From Glycomyces arizonensis DSM 44726 (lineage in GTDB: Bacteria; Actinomycetota; Actinomycetes; Mycobacteriales; Micromonosporaceae): a stretch of 64,000 bases of DNA. The notes below the pieces were generated by a model. The model made no database searches. It was given only the letters and a program-made list of their open reading frames with translations, and was not told where the DNA came from. This document shows positions 25,051 to 34,620 of this stretch, piece by piece. Position 1 is the first letter of the stretch; every line of letters starts with the position of its first letter. The stretch is taken from the NCBI RefSeq assembly GCF_000482705.1, contig NZ_AXWO01000007.1:241479-305478 (forward strand), in the 5' to 3' direction. A program made the translations under genes and the position numbers.

Positions 25051-26670
25051 ATGCCTCCCAAGAAACGAGCCGCAGCCGGAGCAGAGCCGCTGCCCGGCCT
25101 GGCGCCGAAGGCGAACCTGGCCGACATCAAGGACATGCTGTGGAAGGCCGCGGACAAGCTGCGGGGGTCCATGGACGCCTCGCAGTACAAGGACTTCGTG
25201 CTGAGCCTGGTCTTCCTGAAGTATGTGAACGACGCCTTCGACGAGTGCCAGGACGAGGTGCGGGAGGAGCTGAAGGCCGAAGGGCTCGGGGAGGAGGACA
25301 TCGCCGAGGAGCTGGAGGAGGTCGATTACTACATCTCCAAGGGCGTCTTCTGGGTGCCGGTGGAGGCGCGTTGGTCGACGCTGGTCGAGCAGATGACGCC
25401 GGAGACGATCGGGCGGCGGCTCGACGACGCCATGGGCGAGATCATGAAGAGCAACAAGTCCTTGAGTGGAGTGCTGGCGAAGATCTTCAACAGGGACAAC
25501 GTGGACACCAGGCGATTGAAGGAACTGGTGGACCTGATCAACAACACCAAGTTCACGGGTCATGGCAAGGCCGCGCGGGATGTGTTGGGTGAGGTGTACG
25601 AGTACTTCCTGGACAAGTTCGCCAAGGCCGAGGGCAAGCGGGGTGGCGAGTTCTACACGCCGGGAAGTGTCGTAAAGACCCTGGTGGAGATGATCGAGCC
25701 TTACGAAGGGCGCATCTACGACCCGGCGTGCGGTTCCGGTGGGATGTTCGTGCAGGCCGAGCGGTTCGTGGAGGCACACCAGGGACGGCGCGACAGCTTG
25801 GCCGTGTACGGGCAGGAATTGAACGAGCGGACCTGGCGGCTCGCGAAGATGAACTTGGCCATCCATGGGATCTGGGGCGACTTGTCGAGCCGGTGGGCCG
25901 ACACGTTTCATGATGACCGGCACCCTGATCTGCGGTTCGACTACATCATGGCGAACCCACCCTTCAACCTGAAGGATTGGTACCGCGACGAGCACGATAG
26001 GCGCTGGCGGTACGGAGTGCCGCCCGTGCGGAACGCCAACTACGCCTGGATGCAGCACATCCTGTACAAGCTGAGCGAGAACGGCACGGCCGGTGTGGTG
26101 ATGGCGAATGGCTCGATGACCTCGAACACGAGCGGTGAGGGCGACATTCGACGGGCGATGCTGGAGGCGGATGTGGTGTCGTGCATGGTCGCGCTGCCGG
26201 GCCAGCTGTTCAGGACGACGCAGATTCCGGCGTGCCTGTGGATCTTCACGAAGGACAAGAGCGCGAAGAGCGGGAGGACGGACAGGCAAGGCCGAGTCCT
26301 GTTCATCGACGCCCGGGAGTTGGGCGTGATGGCCGACCGGACGGAGAGGGTCTTCCCGGATGAGGACATCTTCAAGATCGCTGACGCGTATAGGGCATGG
26401 CGAGGAACGAAGAGCGCCCAGGAAGAGAATCTGGAGTACTCGGACGAGGCGGGCTTCTGTTACAGCGCCTCGCTAGAAGAGATCGCTAAAAATGACTACG
26501 TGCTCACTCCGGGGCGGTATGTGGGAACGACAGAGAAAGAAAAAGATGACGGAGAACCGATCAGAGAAAAGATCGATCGCTTGACCAAAGATCTCTTCGC
26601 CAATTTTGAAGAATCTGCAAAGCTTGAACAGGAAGTGCGTACTCAAATCGGGAGGATTGATGGTCGATAA
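25051..26670 (+). CDS. hsdM: Type I restriction-modification methylase subunit
   Basis: 539 aa. N-terminal HsdM helical domain ('MDASQYKDFVLSLVFLKYVN'), then SAM motif I 'DPACGSGGMF' near residue 225 and the N6-adenine motif IV 'NPPFNLKDW' near 302, in normal order and intact. It transfers methyl groups to adenine at the site chosen by HsdS and forms M2S, or R2M2S with HsdR. The last 11 nt overlap hsdS. Full family length, so likely active. Confidence 0.96.
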   Translation: MPPKKRAAAGAEPLPGLAPKANLADIKDMLWKAADKLRGSMDASQYKDFVLSLVFLKYVNDAFDECQDEVREELKAEGLGEEDIAEELEEVDYYISKGVFWVPVEARWSTLVEQMTPETIGRRLDDAMGEIMKSNKSLSGVLAKIFNRDNVDTRRLKELVDLINNTKFTGHGKAARDVLGEVYEYFLDKFAKAEGKRGGEFYTPGSVVKTLVEMIEPYEGRIYDPACGSGGMFVQAERFVEAHQGRRDSLAVYGQELNERTWRLAKMNLAIHGIWGDLSSRWADTFHDDRHPDLRFDYIMANPPFNLKDWYRDEHDRRWRYGVPPVRNANYAWMQHILYKLSENGTAGVVMANGSMTSNTSGEGDIRRAMLEADVVSCMVALPGQLFRTTQIPACLWIFTKDKSAKSGRTDRQGRVLFIDARELGVMADRTERVFPDEDIFKIADAYRAWRGTKSAQEENLEYSDEAGFCYSASLEEIAKNDYVLTPGRYVGTTEKEKDDGEPIREKIDRLTKDLFANFEESAKLEQEVRTQIGRIDGR

Positions 26671-27877
26671 TATTCCATTCAAAGAGATTGTTGACTTCGC
26701 TTTGGGTGGTGGATGGGGCACCGACATTCCGACTGTGGATTCCATTCCAGTAGCAGTTATAAGAGGAACCGATTTCAGCCAGGTAGAAAAAATCCAAACG
26801 GAAGAGGTCCCTCGGAGATGGGAGAATGCGAAACGAGCTAATAAGCGCCTGCTTAAAGACGGCGACTTGCTCCTGGAAATTTCCGGTGGCAGTAGTGTTA
26901 AAGGCCAAAGCACCGGACGATCGCTATTGATCACACAGGAGATTCTTGATGCTTTCAAGGAGGCGGTAATTCCTGCAAGTTTCTGCAGGCTGATCCGAGT
27001 GCGTTCGTCTGTCATACTACCGCAGTACGCATCGTATGCCTTGCAAGACATGCATAGATCGGGGCGCGCAGCATTTTACGAAAATCAGTCTACAGGGATC
27101 AGTAATTTCCAATTCAAGGTATTCCTTGACAGGGAGTGTGTACGGGTACCGTCGTTGCATGAACAAGCAAGCTTGGTAGCAGTACTTAGGGCTTTGGATG
27201 ACAAGATCGCCGTCAATAACCGCCTCGCCTCAACAGCTGATGAACTCTGTAGTCTTTTGCTAGAGTCTCGTATGAAGGCGAAACCTAGTCAGTTCGATTT
27301 GGTGCCGCTGTCGCAGACAGCTAAGTTTATCAATGGACGCGCGTTCACGAAGGATGCTACGAGTTCTGGTCGTATGGTCGTTCGCATTGCTGAGCTGAAT
27401 AATGGACCGGGATTCTCTACGGTATATAACGAAATAGAGGTGCCTGAAAAATACCTGGCACGCGCAGGGGATGTGCTCTTTTCTTGGTCGGGGTCGTTGA
27501 CTGTCAAGCGATGGTTCCGCTCGGAAGCAATTGTCAATCAGCACATATTCAAGGTAATTCCTAACGATGGTATGCCGATGTGGCTGGTTTATCAACTAGT
27601 TGCGCGAAAGATCAAGGAGTTTCAAGCTATAGCGGCTGACAAGGCGACAACTATGGGTCATATTCAACGTAGGCACCTTGATGATCCAGTGGATGTTCCT
27701 GGGGTCGAAACGCTTACAGAATTGGACTCGCGAATTAGGCCTCTGTGGAATCGATCTCTGCTAGCGGAACAAGAGAATCTCAAACTGGCAGAGCTGCGCG
27801 ATACACTCCTGCCCCGCCTCATGTCGGGGGAGATCCGAGTCAAAGACGCCGAAAAAACCGTGGAGGAAGCGACATGA
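26660..27877 (+). CDS. hsdS: Type I RM specificity subunit
   Basis: 405 aa from ATG 26660 with GGGAGG upstream. Two target-recognition domains, each followed by a conserved helix: 'SLHEQASLVAVLRALDDKIA' (residues ~168-190) and 'LAELRDTLLPRLMSGEIRV' at the end. These are the classic HsdS spacer helices that set the gap in the bipartite target. Base composition is clearly more AT-rich than the flanking hsdM and hsdR, as is usual for exchangeable specificity genes. Overlaps hsdR by 4 nt (ATGA). Confidence 0.94.
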   Translation: MVDNIPFKEIVDFALGGGWGTDIPTVDSIPVAVIRGTDFSQVEKIQTEEVPRRWENAKRANKRLLKDGDLLLEISGGSSVKGQSTGRSLLITQEILDAFKEAVIPASFCRLIRVRSSVILPQYASYALQDMHRSGRAAFYENQSTGISNFQFKVFLDRECVRVPSLHEQASLVAVLRALDDKIAVNNRLASTADELCSLLLESRMKAKPSQFDLVPLSQTAKFINGRAFTKDATSSGRMVVRIAELNNGPGFSTVYNEIEVPEKYLARAGDVLFSWSGSLTVKRWFRSEAIVNQHIFKVIPNDGMPMWLVYQLVARKIKEFQAIAADKATTMGHIQRRHLDDPVDVPGVETLTELDSRIRPLWNRSLLAEQENLKLAELRDTLLPRLMSGEIRVKDAEKTVEEAT

Positions 27878-30800
27878 CATCCCTTACCGAGGCCCAGCTC
27901 GAATCTCAGTGCATGGCCCGCCTCTCCGAACTCGGCTGGTCCACCACCACCGGCCAGGCCATCGCCCCGGGCACAGGCCAGCGCTCCGACTGGGCCGAAC
28001 TCTTTATCCCGCCCCGCCTCCACGCCGCCCTCACCCGCATCAACCCCTCCCTCCCCTCCTCCTCCATCGACGAAGCAGTCTCCAAAATCCTGACCCCCGA
28101 GTCCGCCGACCCCCTCGCCGAGAACCTCCGCATCCACAAGCTGCTGACCTCCGGCATCCAGGGCATCGAATACACGGACTCGGAGGGCACCCTTCACCTT
28201 CCGACCGTCCACCTCATCGACCGCCACACCTTCTCCAACAACGAGTTCCTCGCCGTCCAGCAAGTCCGCCTCGTCGACCGCGATCACGAGCGCCGCTTCG
28301 ACATCGTCTTCTACCTCAACGGCCTCCCGATCTCCATCGCCGAACTGAAACGCCCAGCCCTCTCCGACACCGCCATCGAAGACGCCCACGCCCAGCTCCA
28401 GACCTACCTCCGAGAATTCCCCCTCGCCTTCTCCGCCACCGCCTACTGCCTCATAGCCGACAACACCAGCGCCCGCTACGGCTCCGTCTTCACCCCCATC
28501 GAGCACTTCGCCGCCTGGAACGTCGACCCCGACGGCCAGCCCGTCCCACAACCCCCCTCGACCTGGTCGAACACCGAAACGGCCCTCGCGCTCGACGGCC
28601 TTTACGAACCGACCCGCCTGATCGAGATGCTCGATCACTACGTCGGCTTCAACCACGAAGACGGCAAGCCCATCAAAATGGTGGCCAAGCCCCACCAGTA
28701 CTTCGCCGTCTCGAAGGCCATCTCCAAGACCGTCGATGCCGTCCGCTCTGACGGCCGCGCGGGGGTCGTCTGGCACACCCAGGGCTCGGGCAAGTCCTTC
28801 GAGATGGAGCTCTACACCGCCCAGATCATGCGGCACCGTGCCCTCGGCAATCCCACCGTCGTCGTCATCACCGACCGCACCGAACTCGACGGTCAGCTCT
28901 TCGAAGGTTTCCGCGGCTCCGAGTTCCTCCCCGAACAGCCCCAGAAGATGACCAAGCGCGCCGGACTCCGCACCGCCCTCGACCGACTCAGCGGCGGGAT
29001 CATCTTCACGACCCTCCAGAAGTTCGGCCGCACCCAAGGCGAACGCGAATCCGGCGCCGACCATCCGCTCCTGTCCGACCGGCGCAACATCGTGATCATC
29101 GTCGACGAGGCCCACCGCAGCCACTACGACGACATCAACGGCTACGCGAAACACCTCAAGCGCGCCCTCCCGAACGCAACCATGATCGCCTTCACCGGCA
29201 CCCCGATCTCCGAGGCCGAGCGCGACACCCGCGAGGTCTTCGGCGACTACATCGACATCTACGACCTCACCCGCGCGGTCAACGACGGCGCCACCGTCCC
29301 GGTCTACTTCGAGTCGCGCGTGATCGACGTCGACGTCCCCGACGACGTCGCCGCCGAGCTCGACGAGAGGGCCTCCGCGATCCTCGACGACCTCGACGAG
29401 TCCGAACAGGAGAAGGCCAAGCAGGCCGCCGCGCAGATCAGCGCCGTCTACGGCGCGCCCGACCGGCTCCGCACGCTTGCCGCCGACCTCACCGAGCACT
29501 GGGACAAGCGCGCCGCCGCCGTCGAAGCCGAGCTCGGCGTGCGCGGCAAGGCCATGATCGTGGTCGCCTCCCGTGTGATCGCCGTCCGGCTCTACGAGGA
29601 GATCGTCAAGCTCCGTCCCGACTGGCACGACGACCGGCTCGATCGCGGCAAGATCAAGGTCAACATCTCCGGCAAGCCCTCCGAGACCGAGCTCGCCGAC
29701 CACATGCTGCGCCCCTCCCAGCGCCGAGCCCTCGAAGGGCGGGTCAAGAGCGCCGAGGACGAACTCGAGCTCGTCATCGTCAAGGACCGCATGCTCGTCG
29801 GCTTCGACGCCCCGCCTCTCCATACCCTCTACATCGACCGGCCGCTGCGCGGCGCGCTGCTCATGCAGACCATCGCGCGCGCCAACCGCACCTTCGGTGT
29901 CAAGGAGGAGGGCCTCATGGTCGGCTACTCCCCGCTCACCGAGCACCTCTACAAGGCCCTTGCCGAGTACACCGTGGACGACCAGGAGCAGCGGCCCGTG
30001 GGGCGCAGGACCGAGGAGGCCATCGGGCACCTCCGCGACGTCCTCCACGTCATCGGCTCCGAACTGCTCGACGGCTACGACTGGCGCGGCGCGCTCGCCA
30101 AGAAGCACAAGACGTCCTACAACGACGCCGTCCTCGGCGCGATGAACCACCTTCGCGACCTGGCCAACCCCGCGAACGACCCGCTCGACCCCGAGGAGCC
30201 GACCCTCAAGGCGCGCTTCAACCAGCAGGCCCAGAAGATGGTCGCCCTGTGGCGGCTCGCCCGCGACGCCGACAAGGAGCCCGTGCGGAAGGAAGTCGAG
30301 TTCTTCCATGACGTCCGGGGGCACATGGCCGCCTACGACGCCCAGGAGCGCCGCGCCGCCGGGCAGGCCGTCTCGGCGCAGATCGAGGCCGTGCTGCGGC
30401 AGATGACCGCCGCGGCCGTCGAGGCCGGGGACGTGCTCGACCTGTTCACCGCCGCCGGGATGCCGCGCCCGAACCTCTCCCACCTGGACGCGGACTTCAT
30501 CCGGCGCATGCAGGAGGACAAGCACCCCGTCCTCGCCATCGAGGCGCTCCAGCGGCTCGTGCAGCAGGAGATGCGCAAGAACGTGCGGCACAACGTCGTA
30601 CGGCAGGAAGAGCTCTCGGAGAAGCTCGAAGCGCTCATGAACCGCTACACCAACCAGCAGCTCTCCAGCGCGCAGATCATCGCCGAGCTCGTGGAGATGG
30701 CCAAGCAGATCTCCGCCGAGCCCGACCGCGGGGCCGCGCTCGGCCTGACCGAGGACCAGTTGGCGTTCTACGACGCCGTCGCCTCCTACCCGGCCGCACT

Positions 30801-31035
30801 CGACGAGATGGGCTCGGGCAAGCTCGCGGCCATCGCCCGCGACCTGGTGAGGAGCGTCCGCTCCAACCTCACCACCGACTGGGCCAAGCGCGACGACGTC
30901 CAGGCGAACCTGCGGCTGGTCGTGAAGCGGCTGCTGCGCCGTCACGGCTACCCGCCGGACGGGCAGCGGGCCGCGATCAGGAAGGTCATCGAGCAGGTGG
31001 AGACCTACGCCGAGGACTGGCAGCCCGGAGCGTAG
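27874..31035 (+). CDS. hsdR: Type I RM restriction endonuclease/translocase
   Basis: 1053 aa. The N-terminal nuclease region contains 'RRFDIVFYLNGLPISIAELK' (PD-(D/E)xK: Asp and ExK). Walker A 'HTQGSGKSF' is near residue 300 and 'IIVDEAHRS' near 409, with motif III-like 'IAFTGTP' following. It translocates DNA with ATP and cuts unmodified DNA. ATG 27874 overlaps the hsdS stop; an upstream in-frame start would overlap hsdS too far. Its final 69 bp are duplicated at 34621-34689, marking an insertion boundary. Confidence 0.95.
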   Translation: MTSLTEAQLESQCMARLSELGWSTTTGQAIAPGTGQRSDWAELFIPPRLHAALTRINPSLPSSSIDEAVSKILTPESADPLAENLRIHKLLTSGIQGIEYTDSEGTLHLPTVHLIDRHTFSNNEFLAVQQVRLVDRDHERRFDIVFYLNGLPISIAELKRPALSDTAIEDAHAQLQTYLREFPLAFSATAYCLIADNTSARYGSVFTPIEHFAAWNVDPDGQPVPQPPSTWSNTETALALDGLYEPTRLIEMLDHYVGFNHEDGKPIKMVAKPHQYFAVSKAISKTVDAVRSDGRAGVVWHTQGSGKSFEMELYTAQIMRHRALGNPTVVVITDRTELDGQLFEGFRGSEFLPEQPQKMTKRAGLRTALDRLSGGIIFTTLQKFGRTQGERESGADHPLLSDRRNIVIIVDEAHRSHYDDINGYAKHLKRALPNATMIAFTGTPISEAERDTREVFGDYIDIYDLTRAVNDGATVPVYFESRVIDVDVPDDVAAELDERASAILDDLDESEQEKAKQAAAQISAVYGAPDRLRTLAADLTEHWDKRAAAVEAELGVRGKAMIVVASRVIAVRLYEEIVKLRPDWHDDRLDRGKIKVNISGKPSETELADHMLRPSQRRALEGRVKSAEDELELVIVKDRMLVGFDAPPLHTLYIDRPLRGALLMQTIARANRTFGVKEEGLMVGYSPLTEHLYKALAEYTVDDQEQRPVGRRTEEAIGHLRDVLHVIGSELLDGYDWRGALAKKHKTSYNDAVLGAMNHLRDLANPANDPLDPEEPTLKARFNQQAQKMVALWRLARDADKEPVRKEVEFFHDVRGHMAAYDAQERRAAGQAVSAQIEAVLRQMTAAAVEAGDVLDLFTAAGMPRPNLSHLDADFIRRMQEDKHPVLAIEALQRLVQQEMRKNVRHNVVRQEELSEKLEALMNRYTNQQLSSAQIIAELVEMAKQISAEPDRGAALGLTEDQLAFYDAVASYPAALDEMGSGKLAAIARDLVRSVRSNLTTDWAKRDDVQANLRLVVKRLLRRHGYPPDGQRAAIRKVIEQVETYAEDWQPGA

Positions 31036-31258
31036 CGCCACTGTGCACGGTGCCGGACACCTGCGGGACCCGCGGGGAGTCCGCTCGCTCCGCCCTGGAA
31101 GATCATGCCGGCGCCCGCCGGTTTCCCCCGCGGCCGGGAACGTCCTCCCCGCAGGAGCCGCCTCACGGTCCGCGCCAACCGGTTCTCCCCGTGACCGGGG
31201 ACATCCTGCTCGAAAGTGGACTTACGGACGCTTCGAGGCGGCGGACGGCGTCGGTTGC

Positions 31259-31340
31259 GACTGGAACCCCCCGATTCGTCGTGATGCGATAGTGTCTGTC
31301 GCGTAACCCTTACGGCACTGAGCGCAGTAGGACGGATCAC
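31259..31340 (+). promoter_or_regulatory. 82-nt upstream element, copy 2
   Basis: Ungapped match to 17341-17422 (61/82 by eye). Contains GGAACC at 31263-31268 and the conserved GATAGTGT. The WXG-like gene begins 121 nt further on. The perfect dyad of copy 1 is not preserved here, so the conserved feature is probably the promoter rather than the hairpin. The remaining 31036-31258 and 31341-31461 show no convincing gene. Confidence 0.6.
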
Positions 31341-31461
31341 GCCCCTGTGGACCCCGCAGACGAAGCCTCGCCAAGTATCCAGGTGAACGCGGGGCGGGAC
31401 TCTGCCCATGCTGCGCGAGCGCCGTGACACAGCCACGCCCTCTACATGACGGGAATCGTCC

Positions 31462-31845
31462 ATGTCCCGAACTTACGACATCGACCAGATCGCAGAGATA
31501 GGCCGCGATGTCTTGCCGAGCCTGTCCAACGATTACTGGGATCTGGCGCAAGGCGCCCGCAGCGCGGGAAGCGCACGCGATTCCATGTTCCAAGAGGCCT
31601 CGGTCACGACGAACACCGGCCCCGGTTCGGGTGGGGCTCCGGTGCAACCGCCCGGTGCCGCCGAAGTCGGCGCCGCCTGGAGAGCCCTTTACGAACGCTT
31701 CGAGGACGGCATGAAGCTCTCGGCGAAGAACCTCGAACACCTCGGCAGCGCGATGAAGGCCACCGCGGAGACCATGCGCGAAGACGAAGCGAACGCGGAG
31801 TTTGACCTGGACGAGCTCCAGAGCGAACTGGACGTCAACTACTGA
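31462..31845 (+). CDS. WXG100-like / type VII substrate-like protein
   Basis: 127 aa from ATG 31462; there is no strong Shine-Dalgarno. Two long helices flank a Gly/Pro-rich middle ('TGPGSGGAPVQPPGA'). The second helix, 'VGAAWRALYERFEDGMKLSA', and the acidic tail resemble EspC/WXG100-class ESX substrates, although the strict W-x-G turn is missing. Such proteins are exported by type VII secretion, but no EccC or other machinery is in this window. A 28-nt piece of this gene recurs at 33752-33779. First gene of an operon with the 342-aa protein and a lipoprotein. Confidence 0.7.
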   Translation: MSRTYDIDQIAEIGRDVLPSLSNDYWDLAQGARSAGSARDSMFQEASVTTNTGPGSGGAPVQPPGAAEVGAAWRALYERFEDGMKLSAKNLEHLGSAMKATAETMREDEANAEFDLDELQSELDVNY

Positions 31846-31873
31846 CCCTGATAGAGAGAAGGAGGCTCCTTAC

Positions 31874-32902
31874 ATGTCCACGTTCAGTTCAGAAGTGGCG
31901 ACTTGCCTTCAGATAACGCCCGAGAAGATCGACGAATACCTGTACCAGTTCTATCGGCCCATGGTCGAGATCCGAACGCGGGAGCTGGTGCTGGAGCGTT
32001 TTCCGGAGATAGGGCAGCAGGTCTGGTACGCGACTCGGGAAGAATGGATCCTGCATACCGAATCGTTCAACTACGACGACACGAGCCCGTACACGCCCAC
32101 CGAGAAATGGAGCGAGACCACCAACTGCGCGGTCCCGTACGAGGCCGAAGAATCCGACCTGGACTCGATCTGCGGCGAGGCGCAGCAGGACGCCTCGCAG
32201 CGCTTCAACGACGCGTCGACGAAGCTCTCAAGCCTGCTCTACCCCGACTCGCTCCTAGACGTGGCTATTGCGGTTGACCGCTTGGTCGATTTCAATGAGG
32301 TTTTCGGTGACTTCATAGAAAAACACGAAGGGACAAGCTTCAATCGGATTGCCGACCTCTTCGAAGGATGGACGGGTGGATCTGACAACAACGAAGCGTT
32401 CCTGGCATTCGGGAACATGCGTGCAAATGCCGGTCACCAGAGGACGCTGCTGTACCTGATTACACAGATTACGGTCGCCGAATTCACGATTCAGGCCGAG
32501 ACCAGGAACAGTCTTGGGGCTCGACTCTCAAACCTGGCGGAGAAACTGATAGAGGTTCAGAAAGCGCGCAGTTTTGTTCTGGAGAACATATACCTTGGCA
32601 CTGCCATGTTCACGCCTTTGGGATATATCGATGGAGCTGTCTCCATCGTTGAGAACTTCGGCATCGAGAATGCTGAAGGGGAACAGGATACTTCATGGTT
32701 TACCAGCTTCAAGGACAAGTACCTTATTGGTGAATATGAGGTAGGCATGGACTCTGACACCTTCGAGGCACTGGCGGCTGGCATCGATGACGTTCTGGCA
32801 ACCGTCGAGTCCACCCTCGCTGACGGAAGATCCACTATATCCGAGTTCATAGCCCAGGTTGACGCCGACACCAGTGGCCTGATCCAAGGGGCGGTGTACT
32901 GA
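31874..32902 (+). CDS. Helical WxG-containing protein, candidate type VII substrate/effector
   Basis: 342 aa from ATG 31874 (GAAGGAGG upstream), following the WXG-like gene by 28 nt. Mostly long helices. 'LFEGWTGGSDNNEAFLAF' near residue 170 has a W-x-G turn between helices, followed by 'AEFTIQAETRNSLGARLSNL' and a late 'YLGTAMFTPLGYIDGAVSIV' stretch. This is the layout of PPE/EspB/LXG-type large ESX substrates. No toxin motif is evident. The stop is directly followed by the lipoprotein start, so the two are co-translated; a substrate-plus-lipoprotein pairing is suggestive of effector and immunity (inference). GC content falls in its second half. Confidence 0.65.
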   Translation: MSTFSSEVATCLQITPEKIDEYLYQFYRPMVEIRTRELVLERFPEIGQQVWYATREEWILHTESFNYDDTSPYTPTEKWSETTNCAVPYEAEESDLDSICGEAQQDASQRFNDASTKLSSLLYPDSLLDVAIAVDRLVDFNEVFGDFIEKHEGTSFNRIADLFEGWTGGSDNNEAFLAFGNMRANAGHQRTLLYLITQITVAEFTIQAETRNSLGARLSNLAEKLIEVQKARSFVLENIYLGTAMFTPLGYIDGAVSIVENFGIENAEGEQDTSWFTSFKDKYLIGEYEVGMDSDTFEALAAGIDDVLATVESTLADGRSTISEFIAQVDADTSGLIQGAVY

Positions 32903-33640
32903 ATGACAGGAATATCAATTCTTGCCGGGAGATCGTTGAGAACGGCTCCGATTCGAATCGTGTCGGTTGCGGTGGCGGCAGTGACGCTCCTCGCGACCAG
33001 TGCGTGTTTCTCGTCAGACGATCCGGAACCAGAGGAGGCCGTTCCGGCGGTTCTCGCCTATGAGCATCCCTGCGAAATGCTCGATATAAGCGATGCGTCG
33101 AACATGGTCTTCGGTGCGGATTCTACTACCGCGGACTGGTCAGAGGAAGCAACAGGAGAGTTCAGCGAGTGTCATGGGTATCTCCCTCTCACGGAAGGGA
33201 ACGAAGAGGTCGGCGGTATAGATTTCCTCGTGCGGGTATTCGATGCGAGTGATCTGGAGCCCGAGGGCTCCAACGGCGGTATCGGCAGATTCCAGCTGAG
33301 CGGTCAAGCGGCAGTCAACGATATTCTAGACTGGAAAGTTCGTCCTATCATAACGCGATGGACGGGTGGGGAGACGTACGAGCTCGACGGAGCTTACTTC
33401 AGCAAAGACGTTTACGTCGTCGGGGGCTGGGGTAAGGCGGAGGACTTCGCAGTCGGTGTCAGCTTTCGTTTCACTGCGGATGCGGAGAACTATACTGAGG
33501 ACCTGATCTATCACCAATACTGCGACGCCACCGATCTCGCATCTGATTGTCTGATCTCCTCCGATGTGCTGTTCCAATGGATGAAAACCGATTACATACG
33601 TGCGCTCTTCGAGAGTTTGACCGAAGTCGCCTCCGGTTGA
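32903..33640 (+). CDS. Lipoprotein, DUF3558-like, copy 1
   Basis: 245 aa. ATG 32903 follows the previous TGA immediately. Signal peptide with lipobox 'LLATSAC'. The mature part has 'EHPCEMLDISDASNMVFGAD', a later 'FSECHGY' and 'HQYCDATDLASDCLISSD', four Cys likely forming two disulphides; the PC...C pattern recalls DUF3558 lipoproteins. By eye about 70% identical to the copy at 33775. Anchored outside the membrane. Candidate immunity protein for the preceding gene, or a cofactor of export; neither is shown. The 3' neighbour is an rtcB-tail fragment instead of normal intergenic DNA. Confidence 0.75.
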   Translation: MTGISILAGRSLRTAPIRIVSVAVAAVTLLATSACFSSDDPEPEEAVPAVLAYEHPCEMLDISDASNMVFGADSTTADWSEEATGEFSECHGYLPLTEGNEEVGGIDFLVRVFDASDLEPEGSNGGIGRFQLSGQAAVNDILDWKVRPIITRWTGGETYELDGAYFSKDVYVVGGWGKAEDFAVGVSFRFTADAENYTEDLIYHQYCDATDLASDCLISSDVLFQWMKTDYIRALFESLTEVASG

Positions 33641-33684
33641 TTGCAGAAGCCGATGAAAGCAGCGCCGCCTTCTCAACGACGGGT

Positions 33685-33752
33685 CAGAAGACCCTGCGAA
33701 GCCTGGTCATGGGCTCGACGAAGTCAGTCTGGGCGGCCATGACCTCTTCGAT
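33685..33752 (-). pseudogene. Displaced rtcB 3'-end fragment
   Basis: Aligns without gaps to 36948-37015 (the end of rtcB) with about three quarters of bases identical, including an identical core GTCTGGGCGGCCATGACC. On the minus strand it still reads in the RtcB frame ('EVMAAQTDFVE...RLRRVF') to a stop. It is not the ancestor's own tail but a diverged copy 3.2 kb away. Confidence 0.75.
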
Positions 33753-33779
33753 TTACGAACGTTTCGAGGACGACATGAA
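33752..33779 (+). pseudogene. WXG-gene fragment fused to lipoprotein copy 2 start
   Basis: 28 nt matching 31688-31715 with two mismatches; encodes the 'YERFEDDMN' echo of 'YERFEDGMK' in the WXG-like protein. It abuts the rtcB-tail fragment on its left and supplies the GAGGAC ribosome site and ATG of the second lipoprotein on its right. Confidence 0.65.
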
Positions 33780-34506
33780 CAAGTGCCTTACCGGAAAGCC
33801 GTCGAGAACGGCACGGATCCGAATCGTGTCGGCCGCGATGGCGGCAGCGGTCCTCCTCGCGACCGGCGCCTGTTTCTCGTCAGACGACCCCGAACCAGAG
33901 GAGTCCGTTCCGCCGGTCCTCGCCTATGAACATCCCTGCGAGATACTCGATGTAAGTAATGCGCCCGGCATGGTCTTCGGTGCAGATTCCGCTACCGTCG
34001 ACTGGTCCGAGGAGGCGACAGGGAAGTTCAGCGAATGCTATGGGTATCTCCCCCTTATGGAAGGGGGCGAGAAGGTCGGCAGAATAGACTTCATCGCGCG
34101 AATATTCGACGCGAGCGACCTGGATCCCGAGGACTCCCATGGAGGCTTCGGCAGGTTCCAGCTCAGCGGGCAGGCGAAAGCCGATGAGATTCTCGACTGG
34201 ATGGTCCGTCCTATAACGACTCGATGGGGCAGCGGGGAGACATATGCGCTCGACGGGTTTTACTACAGCCAAGACGTCTACATCGTCGGAGGCTGGGCCA
34301 AGGCGGAGGACTTCGCAGTCGGTATCAACTTTCGTTTCGCTGCGGATGCGGAGAACTACGCTGAGGACCTGATCTATCACCAGTACTGCGACACTACTGA
34401 TCTCGCATCCGACTGCCTTATCTCCTCCGATGTGCTGCACCAGTGGATGAGCACCGATTACATACGTGCGCTCTTCGACCGCTTGACCGAGGTCGCCTCC
34501 GGTTGA
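33775..34506 (+). CDS. Lipoprotein, DUF3558-like, copy 2
   Basis: 243 aa from ATG 33775 with GAGGAC 5-10 nt upstream. Lipobox 'LLATGAC'. Cys positions match copy 1 throughout, and the C-terminal 'SLTEVASG'/'RLTEVASG' ends are the same. The start region was built by fusion: the first residues (MNKCLTGK) come through a fragment of the WXG-like gene. It is an orphan: no WXG-like or 342-aa partner precedes it, as expected for accumulated immunity-type genes (inference). It is followed by the hsdR-tail fragment. Confidence 0.75.
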   Translation: MNKCLTGKPSRTARIRIVSAAMAAAVLLATGACFSSDDPEPEESVPPVLAYEHPCEILDVSNAPGMVFGADSATVDWSEEATGKFSECYGYLPLMEGGEKVGRIDFIARIFDASDLDPEDSHGGFGRFQLSGQAKADEILDWMVRPITTRWGSGETYALDGFYYSQDVYIVGGWAKAEDFAVGINFRFAADAENYAEDLIYHQYCDTTDLASDCLISSDVLHQWMSTDYIRALFDRLTEVASG

Positions 34507-34620
34507 TCTCCGGAACCGACGACCTCGCCGCCGTCCCTCGATGTCGATGAGATGACCGGCGAGCATGCCCGCAAGGCCGTCTCCGGGCTCGCACGATCGC
34601 GGACCGCCCCGCGGCCCGTA

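Noticed and set aside
27664..31041. 1125-aa minus-strand frame opposite hsdR
   Set aside because: hsdR motifs on the plus strand are complete; the antisense frame is a codon-bias artefact.
31347..31427. 26-codon GTG frame directly after upstream element copy 2, at the position where copy 1 has its gene start
   Set aside because: No protein features or ribosome site; better seen as degraded or leader sequence.
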